NCBI RefSeq assembly: GCF_000004195.4
Contig: NC_030681.2
Coordinates: 91,829,681-91,893,680, forward strand
DNA length: 64,000 nucleotides
Source: Xenopus tropicalis
Taxonomy: Eukaryota > Chordata > Amphibia > Anura > Pipidae
Reading direction: 5' to 3'
A program made the position numbers and the translations under genes. Position 1 is the first letter of the stretch; every line of letters begins with the position of its first letter. Under the pieces are notes generated by a model. That model was not told where the DNA came from. It searched no databases and saw only the letters and a list, made by a program, of their open reading frames with translations. Positions 20,830 to 51,483 of the stretch are shown in pieces.

Positions 20830-21745
20830 TATCTGATCTGTACTCATATCTCTGGTTTTGTTCTCCTTGTCACCTCGTGTCAATACCTGGTCACAGTCCA
20901 TTTGCATTGCCCATTTAATGGTATCTACAATCAGTTGTCTCGGATATCCCCGGCTAATTGCCCATATCTTTTAAATTCTGCTGTCGTTTGGAAACATCGC
21001 TATCAATTCCTACCACCCGCAACATCTGAGAAAGTAGATGTCTCGGGTGGGTCACTCTTAAAATGCATCAGTGTGTTCCTTTCAGTCGGTTTGAAATTAA
21101 TGCATTTCTGTAGTCCCAATTCATTTTTATATACAGTAACATCCAAAAAATGTATGTTCTGTCTATCAAAGCTAACTTAACTAGTCTATCCAATTGATTT
21201 AAATCTGCAACAAATTCGTCAGTTGACCTATGATACCCCTCCATATAAAGAAGATTTAATCGATATAGCACCTGTAAAAGGCACTGTATCATTTGAATAA
21301 ATCATTGCGGAAAATATTCTGTGTATTTATATGAGAGTGCTACCCGCGACCCCATACCTGTGCCTGTGCATTGTATATCATATCGATTTTCAAATTTAAA
21401 ATAATTCTTATATAGTTTAAATTCCAACACTTACATCATAAACTCACTAGGAGGGCCTTTGTATTCCTGATTACCAATGACCAATTTTCTTACTATTTTC
21501 AAATGGATTTAAACAGAACACTGTGGCATGGGTATTTATGGTACACTAGTGACACCTTATGGTGAGATTGTGACATGACTTCTCTATATGGATTTATATG
21601 ACATTTTAGTGCACTAATTATTAGTAAATTTTCTCAAGGCCCCTGCCGAGACCGAAATGTCGGTTCAATAAATTACCATTTTTTTCACTTTGCAAGACCT
21701 GTGAGTGCAGTCTTATATGATGTTATATCGTTTTTTAATTCTGGC

Positions 21746-22480
21746 ACCCAGGAAATTATCTCATAGAAACAGAGGGCAAAAATACATATATATATATATA
21801 TCTTATGTAAACTTATCTTATTTAAACTGATCATGTAGCCATGTAAGCTTTGCTGTTCGTTGTGGCCACAGTATTAGATAATTATTGTATGTGATGTTGA
21901 TATTGTAGCAGAGACTTATAAAGATATATATGTCCAATTAGAAATAGTTTTTCTATAGCAGGCCATAACAGCTTTCGAGACCCCAGATTATTTGTTTTAT
22001 ACTGTAAATGGACCTATTGTTTTTTCCTGCACCTAATGGTAAATTATTAGTTTTTTCTGCAGGCACAGTACAAAGAGCACATGGGGAAAATTTAGGAGAG
22101 TTCCAATGGGCCACTATGAATAGCAGGCCTGTGGCATGAATACGAAACCTTTCTTCCGAAATTATATAAACTATGATTGTATACGTAAAAAATACAACAC
22201 ATTTACATCAGGCTGTATTGTTTAAATATGTAATCCCCTGTGTTGTTCACACCTTTTAATCTCTGCATTGTTCACCCCCTGCAGTGTTCACACCTCAGGC
22301 TCAGGCTGTAATCACTCCCATTGTTCCCCTGTTCACACCTCAGGAGCAGTAGAAACCTACAAATAATCCCTGCATACTACAAAAAGAACATATACTGAGG
22401 TGGTACTGCAATTAAAAAGTTTTTTAATATATAGTTATTGTGCAGACTGTAGGAGCAGTGCCAGCATTGTGTCACTGTAG
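21746..22480. other. Intergenic, short repeats only
   Basis: A (TA)n run at 21785-21802, then GTTCACACCTCAGG repeated at about 22289 and 22331. No gene was seen. Confidence 0.5.
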
Positions 22481-23090
22481 GCCATACACACAGGCAGCAT
22501 AGGGCAAGCAGAGTATGGCACACACAGGCAGGGTAGGGAAGGCAGAGTATGGCACACACAGGCAGAGTAGGGCAGGCAGAGTATGGCACACACAGGCCAA
22601 GTTTGGCACAAACCAGCCAAGAATGGCACACACAGTGAAAGTATGGCACACACAGGCAAGGTAGGGAAGGCAGAGTATGGCACACACAGGCAGGGTAGGG
22701 AAGGCAGAGTATGGCACACACAGGCCAAGTATGGCACAAACCAGCCAAGAATGGCACACACAGTGAAAGTATGGCACGCAGGCAGGGTAGGGCAGGCAGA
22801 GTATGGCACACACAGGCCAAGTATGGCACAAACCAGCCAAGAATGGCACACACAGTGAAAGTATGGCACACACAGGCAGGGTAGGGCAGGCAGAGTATGG
22901 CACACACAGGCCAAGTATGGCACAAACCAGCCAAGAATGGCACACACAGTGAAAGTATGGCACGCAGGCAGGGTAGGGCAGGCAGAGTATGGCACACACA
23001 GGCAGGGTAGGGAAGGCAGAGTATGGCACACACAAAGGCAGGGTAGGGTAGGCAGAGTATGGCACACAAGCAGGGTAGGGCAGGCATTTT
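22481..23090. repeat. Minisatellite with higher-order structure (GTATGGCACACACAGGC family)
   Basis: About 600 bases of units built on GTATGGCACACACAGGC and a longer module with AACCAGCCAAGAATGGCAC. The latter begins at 22611, 22739, 22831 and 22925, so the higher-order period is about 92-128 bases, varying by whole ~35-base modules. Minus-strand frames are open in all three phases (up to 262 residues, Cys/Pro/Leu-rich); this comes from the repeat, not from coding. Confidence 0.85.
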
Positions 23091-24579
23091 TGCTGTACTA
23101 CAACCATTAATATGGGTATGGTCATGTGATAACATGGGTGTGGTTTCAAGTGGGTGCGGTTTCAAAAAGGGGAGTGGTCAAAACTGGCTTCCATTATCGG
23201 CCCTCCACCACGTAGGTCGGAAAAATTCCGGCCCTCGGTACAACAGAAGTTGGACAGCACTGCCTTAACACATGTATACAGGCTATGTCTAGAAAAATAT
23301 GTTGCCTTTAGTTGATGACTTTGCCACATACAATTTCACTAACTGTAAGAAAATGGAAGTAAAGGTTTGGCACATACCAACAAGTACAAGGGTGCACAAC
23401 TAGCCCAAATCCACCACCTGAAGGGTTGGTATTTTGAAAACCCCTAGCGTCAATTTAAGTCAACCAGGTTGTTGGAAAACCCACCAACCTGACTTTTTAC
23501 ATCCATTTACACTTTTCGGGCTCTGTTATTCTAAAACGTTATAGGAGTGTTTCTGTCCTTTAGTGTCCAGAACCTGGAATTGCACTTACAACTTGCAGTA
23601 CTCTGTTGTCTAGTAGTCAAAAACAAATATCAAAGCATTTTATAACTTGCATTATGGGTTTCAACATATTACAACACATACGGGACACTTAGGGCAATTA
23701 AATTTGCATGTTTACATGCATTAGAATGTGAAATGCATTGCAAGACAAATACAAGTAAAAGACCTGAACATAAGGGACCTAAGGCTGATGGAATATTTAC
23801 ATGCCAATTTTTTATATTACCAACTTTTCGGAAAAATTTGTATGCACAAAGCTATAAAAAAATTATCTAGATACATGTTTGTGGCATGCCTTAATGATGG
23901 CACATGAAGATAAAAATCTCACCCAAAGTCCTAATGTCTGTGTTTTATGTGTATATTGCTTGCACGTACCATAAACCTTGGCTGTGTTCCAGCAACTGCA
24001 GAGGCAAAATGCCCAGTATATTATTTAAACAAATGGATACAAGGCTCTCTTAAAAAAAAAACAAAAAAAAAACACTCGAACCATTGAACCAAGAAATTTA
24101 TACATAATAAATTCTTTATTTTGTATCAGCAGCTATAAAACAGAAGTGTAGTTTACAATGGAATTCCTTTGAATTAACGAAAAGTTAGGCAGGATTTTCT
24201 CTGACAAAAAGTTGAACATGATAGTTGTGCCTTTTTTTCAGACGTATATTTGTTTGAGCACATTCTAAAGCAATGTGCAATAGAGTCCTGTATAGGTTTG
24301 GTTAGGCAGACCCATGCCTGACCTACTGACCCAGACTCACCAAACCTCTATGTTCCTTTCCTTGTCCCGGTCAATGAAAAAAAATATCTTTTTCTCTGTA
24401 GGGGGGTGGAGGATTAGAGTCGCACTTTACCAGGGGTTACTCACACCAGGTACCCACAGGGTATCTATTCTGCTTGCACCACGGGTACCCAACCTCATGC
24501 AGCACTCTAACATGCAATAGCTTGTTCTTAATGGTTATGACATTTTTTTGTTCAGCTGCTCACCAGTATGGAGTGTATC
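23091..24579. other. Intergenic sequence, nothing recognised
   Basis: AT-rich, with an A-rich run at 24052-24073. No coding frame or element ends were recognised. Confidence 0.5.
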
Positions 24580-24720
24580 TTGTTAACAGGTTCACTTTCC
24601 TTATCAACCAGGCACTCATGTATTTATGTGAATGTCAGTGTCTGGTTAACAGGCTCACTATCCCTACTGCCCAGTATCTTTATGAATGTCAGTATTTTGT
24701 TAACAGCTCATTTTCCTCAT
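24580..24720. repeat. Degenerate tandem repeat, ~55-63-base unit, three copies
   Basis: Units beginning TGTTAACAGGTTCACT, TGGTTAACAGGCTCACT and TTGTTAACAGCTCA start at 24580, 24643 and 24697. Each of the first two ends in GAATGTCAGT. The copies have drifted, so the array is old. Confidence 0.65.
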
Positions 24721-25905
24721 TTTCTCTTTTATTTTCAACCCATTCTCTTTTCAAATGTTTTCTTTGGTTCATGTTCTACCCTTCTTTACCACCAACACTT
24801 TGGCTCTTCTACACTCTTATTGTAAACTGTCCATTTTTTCCCCACTTCTCGGTTTCTACTACTCTTTCCTCCTCCATTATCCTCTGTTTTACCCATCTCT
24901 CTATCCTCCCCTTCTGTTCTTTATTTCTTTCTATTCCTGGCTATTAAACCTGGCTTATTCTCCTGGAATCTTTCCCAGAACTATGCTGGGATAGAATATT
25001 TGCAGGCCCAAAGCTCTTCCCAGCCCACCTAACCATCTGTTCCTTAGTATATAGACTGGCTTATTCACTTTGGTTCTTCTTTTTTTATGGTAGCTAGGCT
25101 ATGTGCTTGGGGGGGGGCGCAGTGGCCAGCCAGGTTGCCTAGGCGCTGCAGACTGACCATACATACCGGTACAAATGATTTAAAGTAAGAAGCTGGGCAA
25201 TATGGTTGTAGAAGGTGTTGACTGCTTAAATGCTGCCAAGGTTTTTGTAATGCAGTGCCACAAAAAGAATCAGTGGAGTTTACAATAAGATGTAAAAGAG
25301 TATAATTTTGCAACAATAAGCATAAATTAAATTGGAATTTAATATTGTTCATCAGTTTAGTCAGTTTATTTGAAAAATGTAATTGTCTGTAGCACATTTT
25401 TTAAGACCTGTTTAAATGTTGACTACATTTTTGGCGCAAAATAACAGCTTTTTAGTTTAAGCACTGGCGCAACAACAAAACACAATATATTTTTTTCCTG
25501 GTATTTATATAGTGCAGACTCTTTTCCTGACCTTCCACTGAAATACATAATTTATATATTATACTATATTATACTTCTTCTTATTGCATAATTTAGACCA
25601 ATATTGTCCAAAATGTTTCCACATAAAAAACAAATATCCAAGATACCTTAAGGGTTAAATTGAAATAGGGATGCTCTTGGGTACTCCAGAAAGTGTAATG
25701 TAATGTAGTGTGAGGAACCAAAACTAGTACAGTGTACTAGAAGAGACAAATATATTTTTCAGCTGCAACAAAGGCAGAACAGCTCTAGAACACCTAGTTC
25801 AGGCAAAAGAAATCATAAGAGACAGTCCTTATTCCCATAAAAAAAATGCATTACAAATACACAAATGTGAAATGTAATTGTCATTCTCTAATAATACTTC
25901 CTTTG
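24721..25905. other. Intergenic, pyrimidine-rich then AT-rich
   Basis: 24721-24960 is strongly pyrimidine-rich, which opens long frames on the + strand without coding character. The rest shows nothing recognisable apart from a G-run at 25108-25117. Confidence 0.5.
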
Positions 25906-26270
25906 TCTCTGTAATAATAAAACAGTACCTTGTATTTGGTCCCGACTAAAATATAATTAATACTTATTGGGGGCAAAAATATCCTATTGGGTACATTTAA
26001 TGTTTAAATGATTTTTAATATACAGTTTTACAGTACAGGGATCCAAATTACAGATCCCTGATTAAAAAACCTCAGGTCCTGAGCATTCTGGATAACAGGT
26101 CACATACCTGTGCATATTGGCCTTGTATACTGATGGGAGGGAATTTATTAGCCAAGTACTGTATTTATGGGTTTACTCTATTTGCACTATTAGTTATAGA
26201 AGTGGCATATACAGGTATGGATCCCTTATCGGGAATCCTGATATCTAGAAAATTGTGAATTTCAGGTGCA
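25906..26270. mobile_element. Fragments of the ACAGGTAT MITE
   Basis: 25906-26110 matches the right two thirds of 20500-20829 (AACAGTACCTTGTA block to the CATACCTGT end). 26211-26270 matches its left end (ACAGGTATGGATCCCTTATC). The two pieces are separate truncated copies. Confidence 0.65.
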
Positions 26271-28395
26271 GGCACAGGTAGAGTGAGTTTTAAGCACATG
26301 GTGCGTATTCTCAGCAAGCGTTTTTACATGTGGCATGAGCCTTAGTGAATAGAAATCAACTTGCTTTTAGCATTTCCAAGCAAAAATCACCTGCCATGCG
26401 AGTACACCCGTGATTGCAAGCAGCTGAGTTGCTGCATGTTGCTGCATGTGCCCTAAGATTACACAGCATGAGAAATGCACAGAGACTGATCAGTAGAAGT
26501 ACAGAGCAAATGTAAATTTAGTATACAGCTCCAATGATGAGCATTACATTCTGGAAACATTTAAATTGATGTGAAGTATATCAAAACTGCAAAATTCTAT
26601 GGGGGGATTTTTTGGGGGGATTTACTGTATATTTGTTTGAAACCACAAAAAAACGAATTTCCACGAATGGCATTATCAAACGATCAAAACTGAAAGAGCA
26701 CGAAAGGAAAAAAAGTTGCATAAACCTAGACTTTTTCGACAATAACCTTGAAATTTTCGTATTGTCACACAAAAGCCAGCACCAAAAAACCATCAAAATG
26801 TCTAAAACCATGAAGCAGAGAAAGATCTTCTAGTTGTGAAAGGGACATTTGCCATTGACTTCTACACGATCTTGACAAGTTTTAGCTAGAGTATTTTCGG
26901 ATCCTGAATTGTTGCAGTTTTGTTACAAAATAAACCTTTGTCAGCAAAAAGCCTGACTCGAAAAAGTCGCCATTTCATAAAGGCCCTTTTATGCGGCAAT
27001 CATATGAGACCAATCTTCAATTCTGCTTGCTGAATTGGATATTACCGGTACTTAATTATTAACATTTTAAAATAAAATAGTTTTCACCTCCTTACAGTCT
27101 TTAAGACTTCCTATATCTAAACCCCAGCTGGCAGGCATACATCCATTCACTACGACTGTGGGCTGAGAATACATAAACTACAAGTCCAGTTACCATCAAA
27201 AATGACGAGCAGCATAATTTGTTTAAAAATTCAACAGGCTGCTTCAATACATCATCAGGCAAAAACATTGCTTTTACCCTCGGTTGTATCTCTACTCAAA
27301 CTTACCTTGACATAAATGTGTGAGTAAGAGGTGTGATAAGCACTTTAAAATAATAACAAGTATTTTAAAATGGTTACAAGAGTTGAAATTCTGTGGTTAT
27401 ATAAGGCTAAAATATACGACTAAAGGTCTCTTATAAAACAGATTGTATAGAAAAAAATTAGAATTAGAGTAATAATAGATAAAAAGATAAAAATAGGCTA
27501 GAATAACACAGGGTGAAAAAATATATATAGGATAATATCAAAATGTAGTAGATAACTAAACCAAAGTCCAAATGTCCTCCTTCCACTATTCTCTTTAACA
27601 CTTAGCACCATATCTTAAATGAAAACTGTATTTTGCATGCATATATCTTTTATTATTGTTATTATATTATTATTGTCTGTTATTATTGCATTGTTGTCAT
27701 GTACAGTGCTGTATTTATAAATAGAACCTTTTAAATAATAATACACATGCATACACTTTCTAAGATGGTGTCTTTCAGATTTAGCTTTCCGACAGCCGAG
27801 TTTCTCTTTTAGCTATATTGTGATTCTGCACTTTAACTAAGAGATAAATTCTATATATTGCGATATTACCTTTGGTGACAACCAGTGCTGGGCCAAGATG
27901 GCTGGGCACCCTAGACAACCCAGCCGGCCACCTTGCCCCCACCGCTGTTGCTCATTTGTGTGCATTCACAAGGGCCCAGAATGGGGGTAGGTGACAGAAA
28001 AGGTATGTGCTTAGTGCCGCCCACAGTTGTGCCCTAGGGACATGCCACTAGTTACAGCCCCTAAAGCTTTTAGTAACATTATTCATTGTCATTTCAGAAC
28101 TGACCATAGCTGCAATTAGTTCAGTTACTATTCTTCTTATTAAAAGGAGGTCATCTAACAGATGGGAATCTTTTTGCTGCAAGTGTGTATGGCCTCTAGG
28201 CAAGCCAGATACTGTGCACATTAGAAAGCCATGGCTCCTCTTATTGTTGGAAACACCAACTGCATTCTCATAGAATCTCAGCATGGTCTGCAAAGAAATT
28301 AGGTGCCACAGATGCCCAGTCAGTTGGGCTGTAATGTAGAAATTGTTTGAAGGAGCAGGCATGGCCCCATTACTGAAGGTTTTTATCCCATAGGC
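26271..28395. other. Intergenic sequence with one possible MITE
   Basis: 26600-27000 contains CGAAA- and TTTTCG-rich inverted pieces resembling the GCGAAAA MITEs elsewhere, without clear ends. 27640-27720 is a TTATTATTG-rich simple repeat. Otherwise nothing was recognised. Confidence 0.4.
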
Positions 28396-28689
28396 CAGTG
28401 ATCCCCAACCAGTGGCTCGTCTCTCCAACCCCTCGGATGTTGCTCTGAGTGGCCATAAAGCAGGTGCTTATTTTTAAATTCCTGGCTTAGAAGCAAGTTT
28501 TGGTTGGGTAAAAAACAGGTGTACTTCCAAAGAGAGCCACCTGTAGGTTGCCAGTCCATATAGGGGCTACCAATTAACCAATCATAGTCCTTATTTGGCA
28601 CCCCAGGTACATTTTTCATGCTTGTGTTGCTCCACAACACTTTTTACAATTGAATGTGGCTCACAGGTAAAAAAGGTTGGGAACCCCTG
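28396..28689. mobile_element. hAT-type MITE with 8-bp target duplication
   Basis: Termini CAGTGATCCCCAACC and GGTTGGGAACCCCTG are inverted repeats. They are flanked on both sides by the perfect 8-mer CCATAGGC (28388-28395 and 28690-28697). CAG-type ends with 8-bp duplications define hAT transposons. No transposase is present (294 bases). Confidence 0.88.
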
Positions 28690-31600
28690 CCATAGGCATA
28701 CAGAGCTGTCTATCACTACTTTTGTATTAGAATTAATTTGATCTGTTCTGAAGAACTGACCCCAGTCGTGATCTTCTTCAAATGCCACCAGTTATGTTGC
28801 ATCACTCTTCCTTTACTTTTAGCAACCCTCACCCACACACACCACACTCCTTTTAGTTGTGCCCGAGGGTGGGGTGGAACACCAATGTTTCTGCTAGGGA
28901 GCAGGCCTGGGTTGAAAGGGCCAAGAAGGGCTGGGGCCCATCGCATTTTCCCGGTGCTACGCCAGCCCAGTCCAATTGTGTATACCAAGTGAAGTTATTT
29001 ACCAGCAAGCAAAGGGCATAATTCATCTTTTTCACAACAAAAACATATTTAGAATCACACAACAGAACTGGCAGGTTATGTGCACAAAATTTTATTAAAT
29101 AAATTAAGTTAAAACTAAGAAATTTCAAGCTCTCAAGCATTTCATTAAGGCAAATACATTATACCAAGGTATGTGTGATAACGTATCTGTAAAATTAGTT
29201 AATGGTACCTGCTTCATCTGATGGAAAAGGGAAACAAATTATAAGAAGGAGAAACATCGTACCCCGTTTGACATATGACAAAGATGCATGACATAAAGGC
29301 ACATGAGACATTATTTAAAAAAAAAAAGATTACAAAACGTTTGTTTGTTTGGCTATGGCGATGCAGACATTCCAAATAAGTTAGTTCTAATGAGCTGAGA
29401 CACTGAAAAATCATTAATAACTCAGGTTTTAGTGTGACTCTACCAACCTGAATGAAATTTGAAATGCCAAACTGCAATTAAGCTAGTTGTGCTTCGGACA
29501 TCTTCCCAAAAAGGATCTGGCAATTCAGTCTTAACCATAGAATATAGATATTTATTTATAAATTGTCAACAGAAATTTGCTTTATGGCAGCAGCTTTCTA
29601 CCTGTCTGTTTGGAACCAGGTGTGTCATTTAAAATAAGCAGGAAAAGTGGCATGTCCCTAAATCTTATGTGTGTGGCTATATACACAGGAGATTAATTTC
29701 AGCTGCATTTGCAGCCTTCTTAGAAGAAAAACTATGTTTTACTGTTTCTCCTGTATTGGGGCTTTTCTTCATTATTCTATCACCCTGCTTTACGTTCTTT
29801 TACTCTCACCTATATTTATCCATTCACCTGTTCCAAATGTATCTGCATTCCCTTTATCCCCCAACCCCCACTCTAAAGACAGAAAATCAAAGGTTTAAAT
29901 ATCAAAGAATTACTTAAAATGCCAAATAATTATTGGCTGGAGTGCAGGTAAATCAGACTGCAAAATTATTCAATATGTCAAGAGAACAATGGCAAAACCC
30001 ATGCTGGCATGAAACAACAATAAGAAGTTGAACTCAGAAAGAAGAATAGCTGTTACAAGTTTAAGCTCATTAATAGGAATAAATGGATACTTAAGGGGGC
30101 AATAACGGGGGCAACAAACAAGGCTTGAGTTAAAGTTGTGCTCCACTTTTTGCATTGAAATAATCCAATTTTTGAGCAGTACTAACACATTATTGTTTGT
30201 TCCCTTAGTAAATCTGCAGAGTTTACAGTGTTTATTTAGATAATATTTGATACCCTTTTCATTAGTTGTATTTTCATTAGATGTATGTTAAACATATTCC
30301 CTTTATCGATACACCAAAGTGGCTATAATTTATATATTTATTTAAGTCACTCCACAGAGCTGGTGCATGTGTTTGCTTGAACTATGCCAACCTATGCAAA
30401 CAAAGAAAGCTTTATTTTGATTCCCTGCGGTCATTTGGGGCTACGTCATCTACCCTTCCTAGTAGCGGCAACTCCAAATTCACACAAGGCATTGTCATAG
30501 ACAAAAGATATTGTGCATATAAACGTGAGGAGAAAAAGTCTGTTTTTCATTCATGGAGAGGTAAAAAAAATTGGGCAAGAAGAAACCAAATGAGCGGGGA
30601 CTGCAAGCAGTGCTCAACTGGCCTTAATTAATAGTGATCAGAATGATTCAGTGACAAATGAAATCACATGTAGGCAAGTATGACCATTTAAATCCTGGCT
30701 GGTTAGTTAGCCTGGAACTAGACAGAACTGATATACATACATATATATGTGTGTGTATATATATCCATATATAAATATATTTCTTTATTTATATACATAC
30801 ATATATATGGTATACATATAGCCTGCAGCCCAGCCCCTTCATACTTTTTTTGTCTTTAAAGCAACATCCCTGTAGCCAATTTATATAGACATGGAGAGTA
30901 GTATGTAAGATACATGATATAAGTACATTAACATACTATGGTTACAAATGGACAGCCAAGTATGCTTCTTCAGAATAAATAAGGAGGCAGAACTTACATC
31001 ATAGGAAACAGTTCAAGTCCTTTGCAGATACATAAAGTAAGATTAAGACTGCAGTGACAATTTCTGATATGGAATAAAAGTTTATAGCAAAAAATAATTA
31101 TAATAAAAATTGCTTCTACTGTAGAACTTGGGACATCAACCTGAAAGTGATGCGCCATTTTTGCCACAGCACTAAGTCACCAAAAATATACAGAAAATTA
31201 ACATTCATTTCATGTTAGCATTAAAATAACAGGCGGAAATGAGTCAGTGTGTACATCCTGTTGCATCTAGCAGCTGTTCAAACCCAATGTTACTTCTTTT
31301 CATGGTGCTTCACTAGCAGCTGTAACATTTTTGTTGTAAACATCAACTTTTGGACAATTTCAAAGTGCTCTAGAATCTACTTTCAATTTATGTACCATGA
31401 AAGAGTATAAACCTCTAAATTTCCCATTTTACTTGGGTCCTATTTCAGTATCAGCTGTGTAGGTTAGTTGGCCTTTAAACCAACTACCTACTGCACTGAA
31501 GGGTTGTTCAGGTGTAAATTTGTATCTGGGTAGCCATCGCTGAAGCATGCATTTTCATGCAACTAGAAAGTAGGGCTCATAGAACTGCCGTTCAATTTCT

Positions 31601-31700
31601 TCCTGATCCTTGCACAGTTAACCTTAAGAACTTTCTAAAGAGTTCATGCAATGGTATGTATGACTAATGGAATTTTTTTAAGCCTATAAAAACCCGGGGT
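28690..31700. other. KCNQ5 downstream region, probable 3' UTR and flank
   Basis: This lies after the KCNQ5 stop on its strand. Part is probably 3' UTR, its length undetermined. TA-rich simple sequence lies at 30735-30820. No coding frame was recognised. Confidence 0.4.
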
Positions 31701-50892
<19,192 letters not shown>

Positions 50893-50974
50893 CTGTAAAA
50901 AAAGGATTGCAAAGACTTAAAATTCTGTCATTATTACTGTATTAAACCTAAAAGCATTAGATACAGAACACTAG

Positions 50975-51483
50975 GGGGCTGATTTACTAACCCACGAATC
51001 CGACCCGAATTGGAAAAGTTCCGACTTGAAAACGAACATTTTGCGACTTTTTCGTATTTTTTGCGATTTTTTCGGCGTCTTTACGAATTTTTCGTTACCA
51101 ATACGATTTTTGCGTAAAAACGCGAGTTTTTCGTAGCCATTACGAAAGTTGCGTAAAATTGCCCGATTTTTTCGTAGCGTTAAAACTTACGCAAAAAGTT
51201 GCGCCTTTTTCGTAGCGTTAAAACTTAAAAGGTGCGAAGTTTCGCGTAAGTTTTAACGCTACGATAAAAGCGCAACTTTTTGCGCAACTTTTAACGCTAC
51301 GAAAAATCGCCAGATTTTACGCAACTTTCGTAATGGCTACGAAAAACTCGCGTTTTTACACAAAAATCGTATTGGTAACGAAAAATTCGCAAGAAATACG
51401 AAAAAATCGTGAAATACCGATCATTACGAAAAAAACGCAATCGGACTCATTTCGACCCGTTCGTGGGTTAGTAAATGTGCCCC
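50975..51483. mobile_element. Long palindromic GGGGC MITE next to a KCNQ5 exon
   Basis: GGGGCTGATTTACTAACCCA and GGGTTAGTAAATGTGCCCC ends, TAG on both sides. The whole element is close to one palindrome: pieces such as CGTAGCGTTAAAACTTACGC recur inverted around a centre near 51230, giving arms of about 250 bases. The 72-residue frame inside is chance. Confidence 0.82.

Larger units (their letters stand above)
19150..21745 (-). mobile_element. Penelope-like element, decayed and with nested insertions
   Basis: On the minus strand: CTGTGMGSRVA-like RT block (QCTGTGMGSRVALSYKYTEY), YRLNLLYMEGYHRSTDEFV, YIKMNWDYRNALISNRLKGTH, then after a MITE the C-terminal GVYRCKGCVMCGSLI and the GIY-YIG endonuclease VVYIIKCPCGLLYCGKMVRSV (20339-20091). 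Terminal repeats flank it in opposite orientation (19160-19420 and 21540-21745, sharing the CACCTTATGGNGAGATTGTGACAT block). Frameshifts and stops are frequent, so it is dead. Confidence 0.75.

Noticed and set aside
22481..23090. CRISPR-like regular repeats
   Set aside because: Units are contiguous without unique spacers and the DNA is eukaryotic.
22377..23165. Three long overlapping minus-strand ORFs (210-262 residues), Cys/Pro/Leu-rich
   Set aside because: They come from the minisatellite; all three frames are open over the same array and the residues follow the repeat.
24474..24947. 157-residue + strand ORF
   Set aside because: It spans degenerate tandem repeats and a pyrimidine-rich tract; no family recognised.
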